Positions 1 to 8,433 of a stretch of 64,000 nucleotides of DNA are shown piece by piece. Origin of the DNA: Planctomycetota bacterium (lineage in GTDB: Bacteria > Planctomycetota > Phycisphaerae > UBA1845); assembly GCA_016208685.1 (NCBI GenBank), contig JACQXM010000077.1, positions 1 to 64,000 of the forward strand, in the 5' to 3' direction. Below the pieces are notes generated by a model. That model saw nothing but the letters and a program-made list of their open reading frames with translations. It searched no databases and was not told where the DNA came from. The position numbers were made by a program, and so were the translations under genes. The stretch's first letter is position 1, and each line of letters opens with the position of its first letter.

Positions 1-760
1 AGGTCTTCCCGCCGGTGGCACTCACCCGGAAGCGTTTCCCAGGCCCATCGAGCCTTGCCGGCGGAAAAACCCTTGTACCCGCGCCAGCGCCCTTTGTCTT
101 AACTGGCCCACCGCTTCAGCGGTGGGGGAGCCGAGCGCTTCGCGAATGAAGAATGGTGAATGCGGAATGCGGAAACCGAGCCGCGACCGGAAAACAGAGC
201 CGCGACCGTGAGGGAGCAGACCCCGAGCCGCGGGCTTCAGCCCGCGCGGCGCTGCCGGGCAACGTAGCCAAGTAGCGACGAGGGAACAGAGCCGCGACCG
301 TGAGGGAGCGGGCCTTCGCCGCCGGGGCAAGGTTGCCGCGCCATCGGTACCGCGAGTGCCAACGAGCGGTCACCCCCCGCGCGCGTCCGCGTGCCGGAGG
401 AGTCCGCGCGCCGGAGAAGTCCGCCGACCGCTCCATCCTGTCGCGGTACGGATCAGCGACCGGTGGCCCACCGCTTCAGCGGTGGAGGAGCCGATCGCTT
501 CGCGCGTGCCCCACCGCGTCAGCGGTGGGTGAGTCGATTCGGATGGCGAACGGCGAAACGGAATCCCCCACCCCGGCACGCAAAACCGCGAAGGTGACGG
601 AGCGAGCGACCGCGGGTCTCACCCCGCGCGGCCGGGAGTTCAGCGCGGGCCGAACCAGCGCCGGCGCCGGGCCAAGCCGGCGTTGCCGGCCATGAGACCG
701 AACACGCGGAGCTTGTCGATGAGAACGCCTCCGTCGGATGACAGGGAACGCGCATCGGCG
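1..760. repeat. Gene-free stretch made of dispersed palindromic repeat modules
   Basis: I see no convincing gene here; the open frames are low-complexity and Arg/Pro-rich. The stretch is a mosaic of short modules that recur elsewhere in the window. The hairpin CCACCGCT-TC-AGCGGTGG lies at 108-125 and 468-485, with a variant at 511-528. The GCCGCGACCGTGAGGGAGC module lies near 198-217 and 290-309. The CGCGGGCT-TC-AGCCCGCG hairpin lies near 229-247. AT-richer 'gaatgcggaatgcgg' strings occur near 155-172. The RCC1-repeat gene ends at 761 reading toward this region, so part of it is that gene's 3' flank. No clear T-tract terminator is visible. Confidence 0.75.
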
Positions 761-2668
761 CTACCCGCCAAAGCGGTTCTGGAACTCCGCAACGTCGCCA
801 AGGTCCAGGTCGAAGTCGCCGTCCAGGTTGAAGAGATACCAGCCGGGACGTCGCTGATTGGCGTGGCGGCCGAGCACGTTATCCAGGAAGGAGGCGAAGT
901 CCGTCAGATCGATCGCGTAATCGCCGTTGAAGTCGCCCAGCGGGGTTTGTCGGCGAATGGCGAGTCTGTAGTAGTACCCGGTTGCCACGGTTATGAAATC
1001 GCGGTTCGAGGTAGGAACATAGCACGGATCGTATTCATACGGAAAGCCGCATCCCCACACGACGACCGACCCGTCCGCCTTGAGCGCCACGCTGTGGTCC
1101 CAGTCTGCGGCCATGGCCACGAACCCGCTGTTCGGCGCAGGCACGTCAGTCTGGCCATACTGGTTCCATCCCCATGCGACGATCGACCCGTCCGCTTTGA
1201 GTCCGAGGCTGTGGCGATCACCCGCAGCGACGCCCACAAAGGCGCTGTTCGGCGCAGGAACGTCGCACTGACCATAGTCGTTCCAATGGCACCCCCATGC
1301 GACGATCGAACCGTCCGCCTTGAGTCCGAGACTGTGGTACGCACCCGCCGCGACAGCCACGAAGCCGCTGCTTGGCGTAGGCACGTCAGTCTGGCCATAC
1401 TGGTTCCATCCCCATGCGACGACCGAACCGTCCGCTTTGAGTCCGAGGCTGTGGAAATCACCCGCCCCGACGGCCACGAAGCCGCTGTTCGGCGTGGGAA
1501 CGTTCGTCTGCCCCCAGAAATCGTCTCCCCACGCGACGATCGTTCCGTCGGCTTTGAGCCCGAGGCTGTGACCCGTACCGGCCGCAACGCCCACGAAGCC
1601 GCTTTTCGGCGCAGGCGGATCGCACTGGCCGGCGTCGTACGACCTGCTGCACCCCCATGCGACGATCGAACCGTCCGCTCTGAGTCCGAGACTGTGAACC
1701 TCACCCAGGGCGACGGCCACGAGTCCGCTGTTTGGCCCAGGAACGTTGGTCTGGCCGGCGCCATTGTATCCCCACGTGACGATCGAACCGTCCGCTTTGA
1801 GTCCGAGGGTGTGGTACCCACCCGCCGCGATGCCCACGAAGCCGCTGTTCGCTGCAGGAACATCGCACTGACCATCGTCGTGCCCATCGCCGCATCCCCA
1901 GGTAACGATCGAACCGTCCGCCTTGGTTCCGAGGCTGTGGTGCGCACCCGCCGCGATGGCCACGAAGCCGCTATTAGGCGCAGGAACGTTGTTCTGACCG
2001 GAGGCGTTGTATCCCCACGCGACGATCGATCCGTCCGCCTTGAGACCCAGACTGTGGTACCATCCTGCCGCAACCGCCACGAAGCCGCTGTTCGGTGCGG
2101 GAACGTCGGTCGCGCCAAAGCCATTGCCTCCCCATGCGACGATCGAACCGTCCGCTTTGAGTCCAAGACTGTGGTACAATCCTCCGGCGACGGCTACGAA
2201 GCCACTGTTCGGGGCGGGCACGTTGGTCTGGCCATACTGGTTCCATCCCCATGCGACGATCGAACCGTCCGCCTTGAGTCCGAGGCCGTGGTGCCACCCT
2301 GCCGCGACGCCCACGAAGCCGCTGTTCGGCGGAGGGACAATGGTCTCGCGATTGCCGTCGAGTCCCCAGGCGACGATCGAGCCGTTCGCCTTGAGTCCCA
2401 GGCTGTAGTACGCGCCCGCCGCGACGGCCACGAAGCCGCTGTTCGGCGTGGGAACATCGCTCTCGCCAAAACCATTGGATCCCCATGCGACGATCGAACC
2501 GTCCGCCTTGAGTCCGAGGCTGTGGGCCTCACCCGCCGCGACGGCCTGGAAAGGGCCGCTCAGTTCAACACCCACGACTCCCGCCCCCCACCCGACGATC
2601 GAGCCCGAGGGCTGCGCGCGAAGTGTGCGGCCATGGTACGCGAGGAGCAGGATGAGCAGAGCACGCAT
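761..2668 (-). CDS. Secreted RCC1-like repeat protein with dockerin-like C-terminus
   Basis: From the ATG at 2668 this encodes about 635 residues. It opens with a short signal peptide (MR, then ALLILLLAY, then a polar region ending LRAQ). Fourteen tandem units of about 39 residues follow, each close to LKADGSIVAWG...VPAPNSGFVAVAAG..HSLG, the RCC1 / regulator-of-chromosome-condensation-like beta-propeller pattern. The last ~60 residues carry two Asp/Asn-rich motifs (GDFNGDYAIDLTDF and LDGDFDLDLGDVAEF) that resemble a type I dockerin pair, common at the ends of secreted planctomycete proteins. In-frame starts at 2710 and 2743 would lengthen the N-terminus; 2668 is chosen because it gives the best signal peptide. 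Ligand and function are unknown. Some repeats contain Cys pairs. Confidence 0.85.
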   Translation of the reverse strand: MRALLILLLAYHGRTLRAQPSGSIVGWGAGVVGVELSGPFQAVAAGEAHSLGLKADGSIVAWGSNGFGESDVPTPNSGFVAVAAGAYYSLGLKANGSIVAWGLDGNRETIVPPPNSGFVGVAAGWHHGLGLKADGSIVAWGWNQYGQTNVPAPNSGFVAVAGGLYHSLGLKADGSIVAWGGNGFGATDVPAPNSGFVAVAAGWYHSLGLKADGSIVAWGYNASGQNNVPAPNSGFVAIAAGAHHSLGTKADGSIVTWGCGDGHDDGQCDVPAANSGFVGIAAGGYHTLGLKADGSIVTWGYNGAGQTNVPGPNSGLVAVALGEVHSLGLRADGSIVAWGCSRSYDAGQCDPPAPKSGFVGVAAGTGHSLGLKADGTIVAWGDDFWGQTNVPTPNSGFVAVGAGDFHSLGLKADGSVVAWGWNQYGQTDVPTPSSGFVAVAAGAYHSLGLKADGSIVAWGCHWNDYGQCDVPAPNSAFVGVAAGDRHSLGLKADGSIVAWGWNQYGQTDVPAPNSGFVAMAADWDHSVALKADGSVVVWGCGFPYEYDPCYVPTSNRDFITVATGYYYRLAIRRQTPLGDFNGDYAIDLTDFASFLDNVLGRHANQRRPGWYLFNLDGDFDLDLGDVAEFQNRFGG

Positions 2669-3520
2669 TACCACTACGATGTTTCGGAATTCCGTGGGTT
2701 TCGCCGGCATGTCGATGTCTCCCGCCAACGCACCCGCCGGCAACCCATGGTCTGCCGGCGTGTTGCCCGTCGCCCCGAAGTGGGAGTCAGCCCAAAATAA
2801 GGATAGCAGATTAACGGTCGAGAAACAAGGTACGAGTCGGCGCTACCGGGCAGCATGCCCAAGCACGGCACAGCCATGCGCCGGCAAGTCGTTCCTGGAC
2901 ATGGCGGCGCTGCGCTGTGACATGCCGCGTTGAGAACAGGCTGCGTTGGAGCACCGGCCCATCCCGGCGCGTCGGGATAAGCCGCCGACATTGTGGCACC
3001 ACGCCGACGCAGCTCGCTTCAGCGGGCGGCAGATCCCGGAATGGCTGTGTGCGATTCGGATCCAATCGACCACGGACGAATCCGCTCCCTCACGGTCGCG
3101 GCTCTGTATGACCGGCGCAGTCCGGGGCACGGTGGCATGGCAGCCCGTGGCGAAAGGCCTGCGACAAGATGTGGCACGGGCATCCTGCCCGTGGAATCAT
3201 GGGCTGGTAGCCCATGCCACGAGTTCCGCCACAGGCGGCTTAGTTCCTTACGGCGAAAGATGTTTGCATTCTGCGCGCGGCTTCTTGTGTACCAAAACGG
3301 CTCCGTTGCACGGCGACGAACCGCCCCTTCAGCATTCCGAATTCAGCATTCGACATTCGCGGCCGCGCCCTACGTGGATTTGTTTCGGTCGCGGCCCCCG
3401 CGGCCGCGTTAGGATGCGCCCCTCGTTGTGTGACCGGAAACCCCAGGATGACCCGGCGCGGGCCGGGGAGTATAATCAGGGCGGGTTACGGGGTCGGCTC
3501 GCCTCTTGTGGAGATGCGTT
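2669..3520. repeat. Gene-free stretch with dispersed repeats
   Basis: About 850 bases without a supportable gene. It holds the inverted copy of the GCCGCGACCGTGAGGGAGC module near 3085-3106. It also holds a composite unit at about 3171-3240, in which 'cacgggcatcctgcccgtg' is followed by 'catgggctggtagcccatg', two hairpins ending with 'gccac'. An attc-rich string (attccgaattcagcattcg) lies near 3337-3357. All of these recur elsewhere in the window. The promoter of the RCC1-repeat gene should lie in the first part, but no sigma70-like pair stands out. Confidence 0.7.
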
Positions 3521-3607
3521 ATGAGCGGACACACCGCATTTACCATCGCGCTGATGCCGTTGATCGGCTCGGCGGTCTTCCTCGGCTACGGCAAGGTCTT
3601 CTGCTGA
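3521..3607 (+). CDS. Tiny hydrophobic ORF, 28 residues
   Basis: ATG at 3521 is preceded by 'ttgtggagatgcgtt', a plausible GGAG-type ribosome site. The 28-residue product is almost one hydrophobic segment (FTIALMPLIGSAVFLGYG) with a short polar start and a Lys-Val-Phe-Cys end, consistent with a single-span membrane miniprotein. It lies 6 bases before a second small membrane ORF on the same strand, which suggests the two are co-translated. I do not recognise a family. Small size makes the call uncertain; the compatible spacing and hydrophobic composition are the evidence. Confidence 0.4.
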   Translation: MSGHTAFTIALMPLIGSAVFLGYGKVFC

Positions 3608-3613
3608 GCCGCC

Positions 3614-3787
3614 ATGACGGAACGGCTCGGTCCGGGCCTGTTCGTCTTTGGCAGCCCCGTCGCGTTCGCCGCCTCGCTCCTGGCGCGTCGCGCCGCGGAT
3701 CGTGTGTTGGCGCATCGCGCGTTCGTTCTTTCGGCTCTGGAGGTGCTCGGGGCGGCCGCCTATCTGGTGTGGAATTGGATCTGGTAG
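3614..3787 (+). CDS. Small membrane protein, 57 residues
   Basis: The ATG at 3614 follows the stop of the 28-codon ORF by six bases. The 57-residue product has two hydrophobic segments: one near residues 8-23 (GLFVFGSPVAFAASLL) and one near 38-57, ending in the aromatic VWNWIW. They are separated by an Arg-rich loop, so a two-span membrane protein is likely. No family is recognised. It is convergent with the PilZ gene that ends at 3829. Its pairing with the preceding miniprotein is the main reason to think that both are real. Confidence 0.45.
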   Translation: MTERLGPGLFVFGSPVAFAASLLARRAADRVLAHRAFVLSALEVLGAAAYLVWNWIW

Positions 3788-3828
3788 GAACTCGGCGGTA
3801 TTCCCGTGCCCGGCAGCGGGCGGGCGTG

Positions 3829-4569
3829 CTACGGGGTTGACCTCGGCTGGGCTCGCTGGAACTGACTGACGGTCCGCGCCAAGCGGTCGAGCAGTCGCCG
3901 ACCCTCGGCCGTGGTTTCCAGCCCGATGAAATGGAATCCCAGGGAGGCCCGCCCCCGTTCCGCGGCCTCGCGGTGCCGCAGAACCGCCTCCAGAACCAGC
4001 GCCGGCGCCCCGGAACGCGGCGCGAATACGCATTCGTAGGTGTCGCCCGGTTCCAGATCGACGGCCTCGGCCACTTTGATGCGCATGCCGCCCGCGGAGA
4101 GGTCCTCGAGCTGACCGTGTCGCACCTGCCGTCCGCCTTCGGACTCGGTGGTGGCCTGCCGGGCATGCCAGAACCGCACCGCGATCACCGCGCCCGGCGG
4201 CGGCGCCACGCGCTCGAACACCCGGCGCTGGAGCTGCTGCATGTGGTCCGGCCAGGCCAGCGTAAAGCGGAGCCCCTGGCCGTCATGGTGCACCTCGCGC
4301 ACCGTGCAACTGAACATGCACTTCTTGTGACCCATGCGGAACGTCGCGCCCAGGGTCTCGCCGCTACGGGGTAGTTCGGGCACCGTCTCGCCGGATAGCA
4401 CCACCGCCGCTACCAGTGACTGCTGCGGGCTGGCGGCCGTGAACTGCGAGGGGAACGTCCGCCAGCCGGAGCCCTGCCGGTGGGTAAGCACTACGTGCAG
4501 CTTCTTCGCGATCGCGTGGGCGATGATCTGCTCCCGCTGTTCGCAGCCGATCTGTTGTGCCGTGCTCAT
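3829..4569 (-). CDS. PilZ-domain protein (YcgR-like two-domain architecture)
   Basis: 246 residues from the ATG at 4569, which has a GGGGGA ribosome site just upstream; the open frame extends further 5' but without support. The N-terminal half (about residues 1-120) looks like the beta-barrel of YcgR/PilZN proteins. The C-terminal half has the PilZ signature DLSAGGMRI followed by LGFHFIGLE. In YcgR-type proteins PilZ binds cyclic di-GMP and conveys it to motility or exopolysaccharide machinery. The upstream RxxxR element is not clean here, so c-di-GMP binding is inferred. The gene lies 28 bases after another PilZ-like gene on the same strand, so the two form a probable operon. The target is unknown. 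Confidence 0.8.
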   Translation of the reverse strand: MSTAQQIGCEQREQIIAHAIAKKLHVVLTHRQGSGWRTFPSQFTAASPQQSLVAAVVLSGETVPELPRSGETLGATFRMGHKKCMFSCTVREVHHDGQGLRFTLAWPDHMQQLQRRVFERVAPPPGAVIAVRFWHARQATTESEGGRQVRHGQLEDLSAGGMRIKVAEAVDLEPGDTYECVFAPRSGAPALVLEAVLRHREAAERGRASLGFHFIGLETTAEGRRLLDRLARTVSQFQRAQPRSTP

Positions 4570-4597
4570 CGTGCGTCCCCCGTCGTGGTCGTAGTGC

Positions 4598-5323
4598 TTA
4601 CGCGGTTCCCAGCCGCTCCGCGGCGGCCAGCGCCGCGCGCAGCCGCTCGCGGTCATCGGCCGACGCCGGCGCCGACTCGAACTCCATCCCCAGAACCAGG
4701 TGCCCCGGCGTTCCCGCCGGAGTGCAGGTGACCACGCGCGCCGCCAGACTCAGGGGAGACTCGTCGGGATCGGTTTGGAAGTCGGCGCGCACGCTCATGC
4801 CCACGGCCACCCCCGTCGAGGCCTCGGACGCCACGCGGCACGCCAATCCCGTCAGGCTCAGATTCAGCAGCGTTGCCGTGCAGCGCTGCGTCGCGCCAGC
4901 GAACTGCATGGTTACCAGCGCCGGCTCGCGGAAGGTGTGGCGTGCGGTCCTGCGCCGCTCGATCGGGCGCAGGGTCGCCGGGGTTCTGATGCGCAGCGTG
5001 GCCTTTCGATCGTCGGTCACCGCGGCGGAGCAGACGGTCTCAAAGCCGTACGGCACGCCGTCAAGGACCAGGCCGGCGTGGAACAGACCGTCCGCGGCGC
5101 GGGCACACTCATCGGCGTCGCGCATGCAGATGAGCAACTCCAGGAACTCCTCATCGCCGCCGGTGATGGTTGCGGTGAGGGCGGGTGAGAGGCTGTCGGC
5201 CTCCACGGAAAGCCGCAGCGTGGCGCGCTCCTCGATGGCCCGCCGCAGCAGGCGCGTCGTCGATGCGCTCCGGCGACTCCGCGCCGTTCCGGTGGCCTGT
5301 TTGTCGAGCACTTGCTCGGGCAT
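4598..5323 (-). CDS. PilZ-domain protein
   Basis: 241 residues from the ATG at 5323 (GGGGGT upstream). An N-terminal region of about 130 residues has no motif I recognise. It is followed by a PilZ domain: the basic RRRTARHTF stretch (RxxxR-type contacts) leads into LNLSLTGLACR, the D/NxSxxG element, and the domain ends with a hydrophobic strand (LVLGMEFE). PilZ domains commonly bind cyclic di-GMP. It is co-directional with the PilZ gene just downstream and separated from it by 28 bases, which suggests two receptors made together. No effector gene is adjacent; the next gene upstream is a flippase-like membrane protein on the same strand. Confidence 0.8.
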   Translation of the reverse strand: MPEQVLDKQATGTARSRRSASTTRLLRRAIEERATLRLSVEADSLSPALTATITGGDEEFLELLICMRDADECARAADGLFHAGLVLDGVPYGFETVCSAAVTDDRKATLRIRTPATLRPIERRRTARHTFREPALVTMQFAGATQRCTATLLNLSLTGLACRVASEASTGVAVGMSVRADFQTDPDESPLSLAARVVTCTPAGTPGHLVLGMEFESAPASADDRERLRAALAAAERLGTA

Positions 5324-5531
5324 GTGGATAAGACCCCCAAGTGAACGGACCGCCGCTACCCCGCGTCCGATGGTTCCGTTGATCTGATTTCGTCCGCTTC
5401 GTAGTCCCACTTAACCACGAACCGGCCGGTCCGCGCCGCGCCCATAATGAAGCCGTCTGTCGTGCTACGAGCGCGGTGCGCCGGGGTACCGGAGAGGTAA
5501 TCGGACGGGCGGGGCCGGCGACGTGGCCCGG

Positions 5532-6713
5532 TCAACTCCGCTGGGGGGCGACGTCGGCCGAGGGGGCTTCCGCCGCGGCGGGCGGGAGCACCGCCGGCAC
5601 CTCACGCGGCTTGTACGCGCCGGTGAGGGTGACCAGCAGCCCGGGTAGCGCGCAGGCGAGGGAGAGCAGCCGGATGCCGAAGGCGGTACATACGATCTGC
5701 GAGGGACTGCCGAAGGCATCGAAGAAGTAACGGTAGGTGAGTTCCACGGTGCCCAGTCCCTGCGGCGGTCCGGGAAGCGCCTGCACCACCACACCGGTAT
5801 AGAACGCGGTGTAATACTCCAGCACGTTGCTCCAACCGGCGCGCAGGCCCATGGCCACCGCCACACTGAAGTACGCGGTGATTGCCACGGCCTGAAGTAG
5901 AATGGTGATGAGCACGCAGGCCACGATGATGCCCTTGTGCCGCCTCAGAGCGTACACGGCGTTGTCCATCCTCCGCAGATGCTCGAAGAGACGGAACGCT
6001 TCCAGGCGTTGCCGCGGGATGAGCCGTCGCAGAGGCGGCGCGAAGTAGGCCGCCACGGCGACCATCCCCGCCACCGCCACGCCGATCATGTAGGGCCGCA
6101 GGGGGGCGAGCGGACCATCGCCGGGACTCAGTAAGGTGATGGCGGCCACCACCAGAAGGATGCTCGCCAGCCCCACGGCCCGATCCAGGAACACCGTGGT
6201 GACCGCCTCCGTCTTGTGCGCGGTGTGCAGGGAAAGGAAATAGGCCTTGAACACATCGCCGGCGTTGGAGCCCAGCGGCGTGGCGAAGTTCAAGAAGTTG
6301 CCCGCGAATGAGAGCTTGATGGACTCCCACAACCCGAGCGGAATCTGCTGCGCGCGCAGCATCCAGCACAGCCGCAGCGCCTGGGGCAAAATGACGGGAT
6401 AGTGAATAAGCAGCGCCAACAGCAGGAGGCTCTTCGTGCTGTTGCGCCAGGTGGTGGCCAGGCCTAGCGTGATGCGCAAGGCACCCTGCTCGTCGACGGC
6501 GATTTGCTCGCGGGGAATGGTCCGATGCGTTCCATCCGCAACCTCGATTACGACATCGCCCGACATGGAGACCAGGCGACCGACCACGTCGCCGCCGTCT
6601 CGGAGGGCGATCCGGTCCGCGATGGTGACGCCCTGAATGACGATCCACAGCGCCGCGACACAGGCCGCCAGACGCAGCACGTCGAACAGGCGTTTTCTGG
6701 CTTTCTGCGTCAT
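5532..6713 (-). CDS. LPG synthase TM-region / UPF0104-type flippase-like membrane protein
   Basis: 393 residues from the ATG at 6713; a 76-codon open extension upstream lacks membrane or domain character. The protein has about eight hydrophobic spans. It carries the family signatures: a central SFAGNFLNFATPLGSNAGDVFKA stretch and a late PGPPQGLGTVE motif, equivalent to the PGGxGxxE of lysylphosphatidylglycerol-synthase transmembrane (AglD/MprF-like) proteins. This family includes lipid flippases and uncharacterised membrane proteins. The C-terminal synthase domain of MprF is absent, so a flippase or glycolipid role is more likely than aminoacyl transfer. An N-terminal extracytoplasmic insert of about 60 residues (residues ~35-95) is unusual. 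Confidence 0.75.
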   Translation of the reverse strand: MTQKARKRLFDVLRLAACVAALWIVIQGVTIADRIALRDGGDVVGRLVSMSGDVVIEVADGTHRTIPREQIAVDEQGALRITLGLATTWRNSTKSLLLLALLIHYPVILPQALRLCWMLRAQQIPLGLWESIKLSFAGNFLNFATPLGSNAGDVFKAYFLSLHTAHKTEAVTTVFLDRAVGLASILLVVAAITLLSPGDGPLAPLRPYMIGVAVAGMVAVAAYFAPPLRRLIPRQRLEAFRLFEHLRRMDNAVYALRRHKGIIVACVLITILLQAVAITAYFSVAVAMGLRAGWSNVLEYYTAFYTGVVVQALPGPPQGLGTVELTYRYFFDAFGSPSQIVCTAFGIRLLSLACALPGLLVTLTGAYKPREVPAVLPPAAAEAPSADVAPQRS

Positions 6714-6988
6714 GGCCCGGCCCGGGAACCTCAGCCAGTCTGATCGGTTGATCGCCGGCCGCCGCTGAAGGGACGGCCTGGCATCGGCACAGGGTATCGC
6801 CGAATCCGGTGCCCGGCACAAGTCAAGAAGGGTTCGAGGGTCGTCCGCGGTGCGGCGGCACTGCGCGCCCGCCGGTGCCCCAATCGGCGTGTCGTCCCGC
6901 CCTCCGCCGTGATGGTCCACCGATCCGTCGAAACGCCCCACTTGCGCCGCGCGCTGGTACGGGACCGACGCTCCTGTACCATGCTGCC

Positions 6989-7852
6989 ATGGTGGTGGTC
7001 GAGCCGTTCGAGATCTACAACGTGGTCACGGGTACGTTCCGTCTCGACGGCGGTGCGATGTTCGGCGTGGTTCCCAAGGTGCTCTGGGAGAAGGCGGCGG
7101 ACGTCGATGCCGAAAATCGGATCCTGCTCGCCACGCGCACCCTGCTGGCCGTCAACCGCCGGGCGCGGCGCGTGGTCCTGGTGGACACCGGCTGCGGCAC
7201 CAAGTGGTCACAGGCCGCGGCGTCGCGCTTCGCGATTCGACACGACCGTGAGGCCGTGTCACGGGCCCTCGCCGACGCCCACCTCACGCCCGCCGACGTC
7301 ACCGATGTCTTCGTGACCCATCTGCACTTCGACCACAACGGCGGTTTGACGGAATGGGACGACGAACCCGGAGGGCCGACCCGGCTGCTGTACCCCAAGG
7401 CCCGCCATTGGCTGCACCGCCGCCAGTGGGACCATGCGCACGACCCCACTCCGCGCGATCGCGCTTCGTACCTGCCAGAGGACTACGAAGCGCTGGCAGC
7501 CGCCGCGGTGATCAACTTCGTCGAGGGCGACGAACCGCCCCCGCCTTTCGAGGGGGTGCGCTGGATGCTGTCGCACGGGCACACGCCGTATCAGTTGCAT
7601 CCGCTGTTCGGCGGGGCGGCCGGCACGTTGCTGTGGACCGGCGACGTCATCCCTACGGTGTCACACCTGCGGCCCGCGTGGGTCATGGCCTACGATCTCT
7701 ATCCGCTGACGACCATGTCGGAGAAGCAGGAGTTCAGCCGACGCGCGATTGACGAAGGGACGTGGCTGGCGCTTCCGCATGATCCGGCGGTGGGGGCGGC
7801 GGCCATCGGAGGGTCCGTGGACCGCCCCATCGTCGAGCGCACCGTATTGTAG
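6989..7852 (+). CDS. MBL-fold metallo-hydrolase (lactonase-like)
   Basis: 287 residues from the ATG at 6989. The core motif THLHFDHNGG (His111, His113, Asp115, His116) is the metal-binding HxHxDH of the metallo-beta-lactamase fold. Later metal ligands are plausible in SHGHTPYQ and in WTGDVIPT. The layout resembles AHL-lactonase and quorum-quenching type MBL hydrolases rather than glyoxalase II, but substrates cannot be read from sequence. The longer open frame starting at 6809 has no domain in its extra part. The gene is divergent from the flippase-like gene, and the shared gap (6714-6988) should contain both promoters. Confidence 0.85.
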   Translation: MVVVEPFEIYNVVTGTFRLDGGAMFGVVPKVLWEKAADVDAENRILLATRTLLAVNRRARRVVLVDTGCGTKWSQAAASRFAIRHDREAVSRALADAHLTPADVTDVFVTHLHFDHNGGLTEWDDEPGGPTRLLYPKARHWLHRRQWDHAHDPTPRDRASYLPEDYEALAAAAVINFVEGDEPPPPFEGVRWMLSHGHTPYQLHPLFGGAAGTLLWTGDVIPTVSHLRPAWVMAYDLYPLTTMSEKQEFSRRAIDEGTWLALPHDPAVGAAAIGGSVDRPIVERTVL

Positions 7853-8208
7853 CCGCCCTGGGCCGGCCCCACGGGTTTCGAGCGAAAAGACCCGACCTGC
7901 ACTGCGACCCCGTCGCCTGTAACGCCGGCGTTGCCGGCCGCAGCTCCGAAGAGCGAAACCCTTTCAGCCTGCGGCAGAACTCGTAGCGTGTGCCTCCAGC
8001 CCTTGGTTTCACGGGCGGGATGCCCGTGCTACATCGCATAGGCCGCTTTTTGCCACGGGCTGCTGTAGGCAAAAAGAGAGCGCGGAACCGATGAGATCCA
8101 CCGGTCCCGCGCTCGTATTGAGTGCTGCACAGCCGCCGCGCCGAAAGCGCCTACCCATGGGGAACGCGCCGCTCGGCGATCCGGCCGGCCATGCCTGACG
8201 TTCGCGAC
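7853..8208. repeat. Gene-free stretch with composite hairpin repeat
   Basis: This gap separates the convergent MBL gene and the small exported protein gene. It contains a copy of the composite 'acgggcgggatgcccgtgctac' repeat at about 7981-8065, related to the copies near 3171, 16019 and 30557. The terminator of the minus-strand gene lies at 8071-8114. No gene is supported. Confidence 0.6.
8071..8114 (-). terminator. Rho-independent terminator for the small exported protein gene
   Basis: On the minus strand a 13-base-pair stem with one mismatch (arms 8102-8114 and 8078-8090, GAGCGCGG.ACCG) closes an 11-base loop and is followed by TCTCTTTTT. This is the classic hairpin plus T-tract. It sits about 95 bases downstream of the stop at 8209. 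Confidence 0.75.
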
Positions 8209-8433
8209 TTAGTTGTCGCCGTCGTTGTTCAGGGTGCCGTCGGCGTTGGTGTCACGGTCGCCGTCGTCGAACAGGTCGACCACCGCGTCGTTGTCCAGAA
8301 CGAACTCTGAACCCGCGTAGATCGCCGTCTCCCAGAAGAGCCGCTGCCAGCTCCACCCGCCCAGGCAGCCGCCGAACAACGTGCCGCCAGCCAGGGTCGC
8401 CAACGCCAGTGCCTTCACTTTGCTGTTTCTCAT
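8209..8433 (-). CDS. Small exported protein with Cys near the cleavage site (possible lipoprotein)
   Basis: 74 residues from the ATG at 8433, preceded by a strong AAGGAGA ribosome site 6-7 bases upstream. The N-terminus is a signal peptide (MRNSKVKALALATLAGGTLFGGC); the Cys sits at an imperfect lipobox. The mature part has an aromatic patch (WSWQRLFWE), then YAGSEFVLDND, and ends in an Asp/Asn-rich tail (DDGDRDTNADGTLNNDGDN) that could bind calcium. I have the impression that short proteins of this kind recur in planctomycete genomes, but I know no function. It is monocistronic, with its own terminator downstream. Confidence 0.75.
   Translation of the reverse strand: MRNSKVKALALATLAGGTLFGGCLGGWSWQRLFWETAIYAGSEFVLDNDAVVDLFDDGDRDTNADGTLNNDGDN

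Noticed and set aside
1..760. Possible tRNA or other structured RNA genes in the gene-poor gaps
   Set aside because: No T-arm consensus with matching acceptor and anticodon stems was found; hairpins belong to the repeat families.
683..2800. 705-codon ORF on the plus strand across the RCC1-repeat gene
   Set aside because: It is the antisense shadow of the repeat gene; its sequence is low-complexity and mirrors the repeat period, while the minus strand gives clear RCC1 units and a signal peptide.
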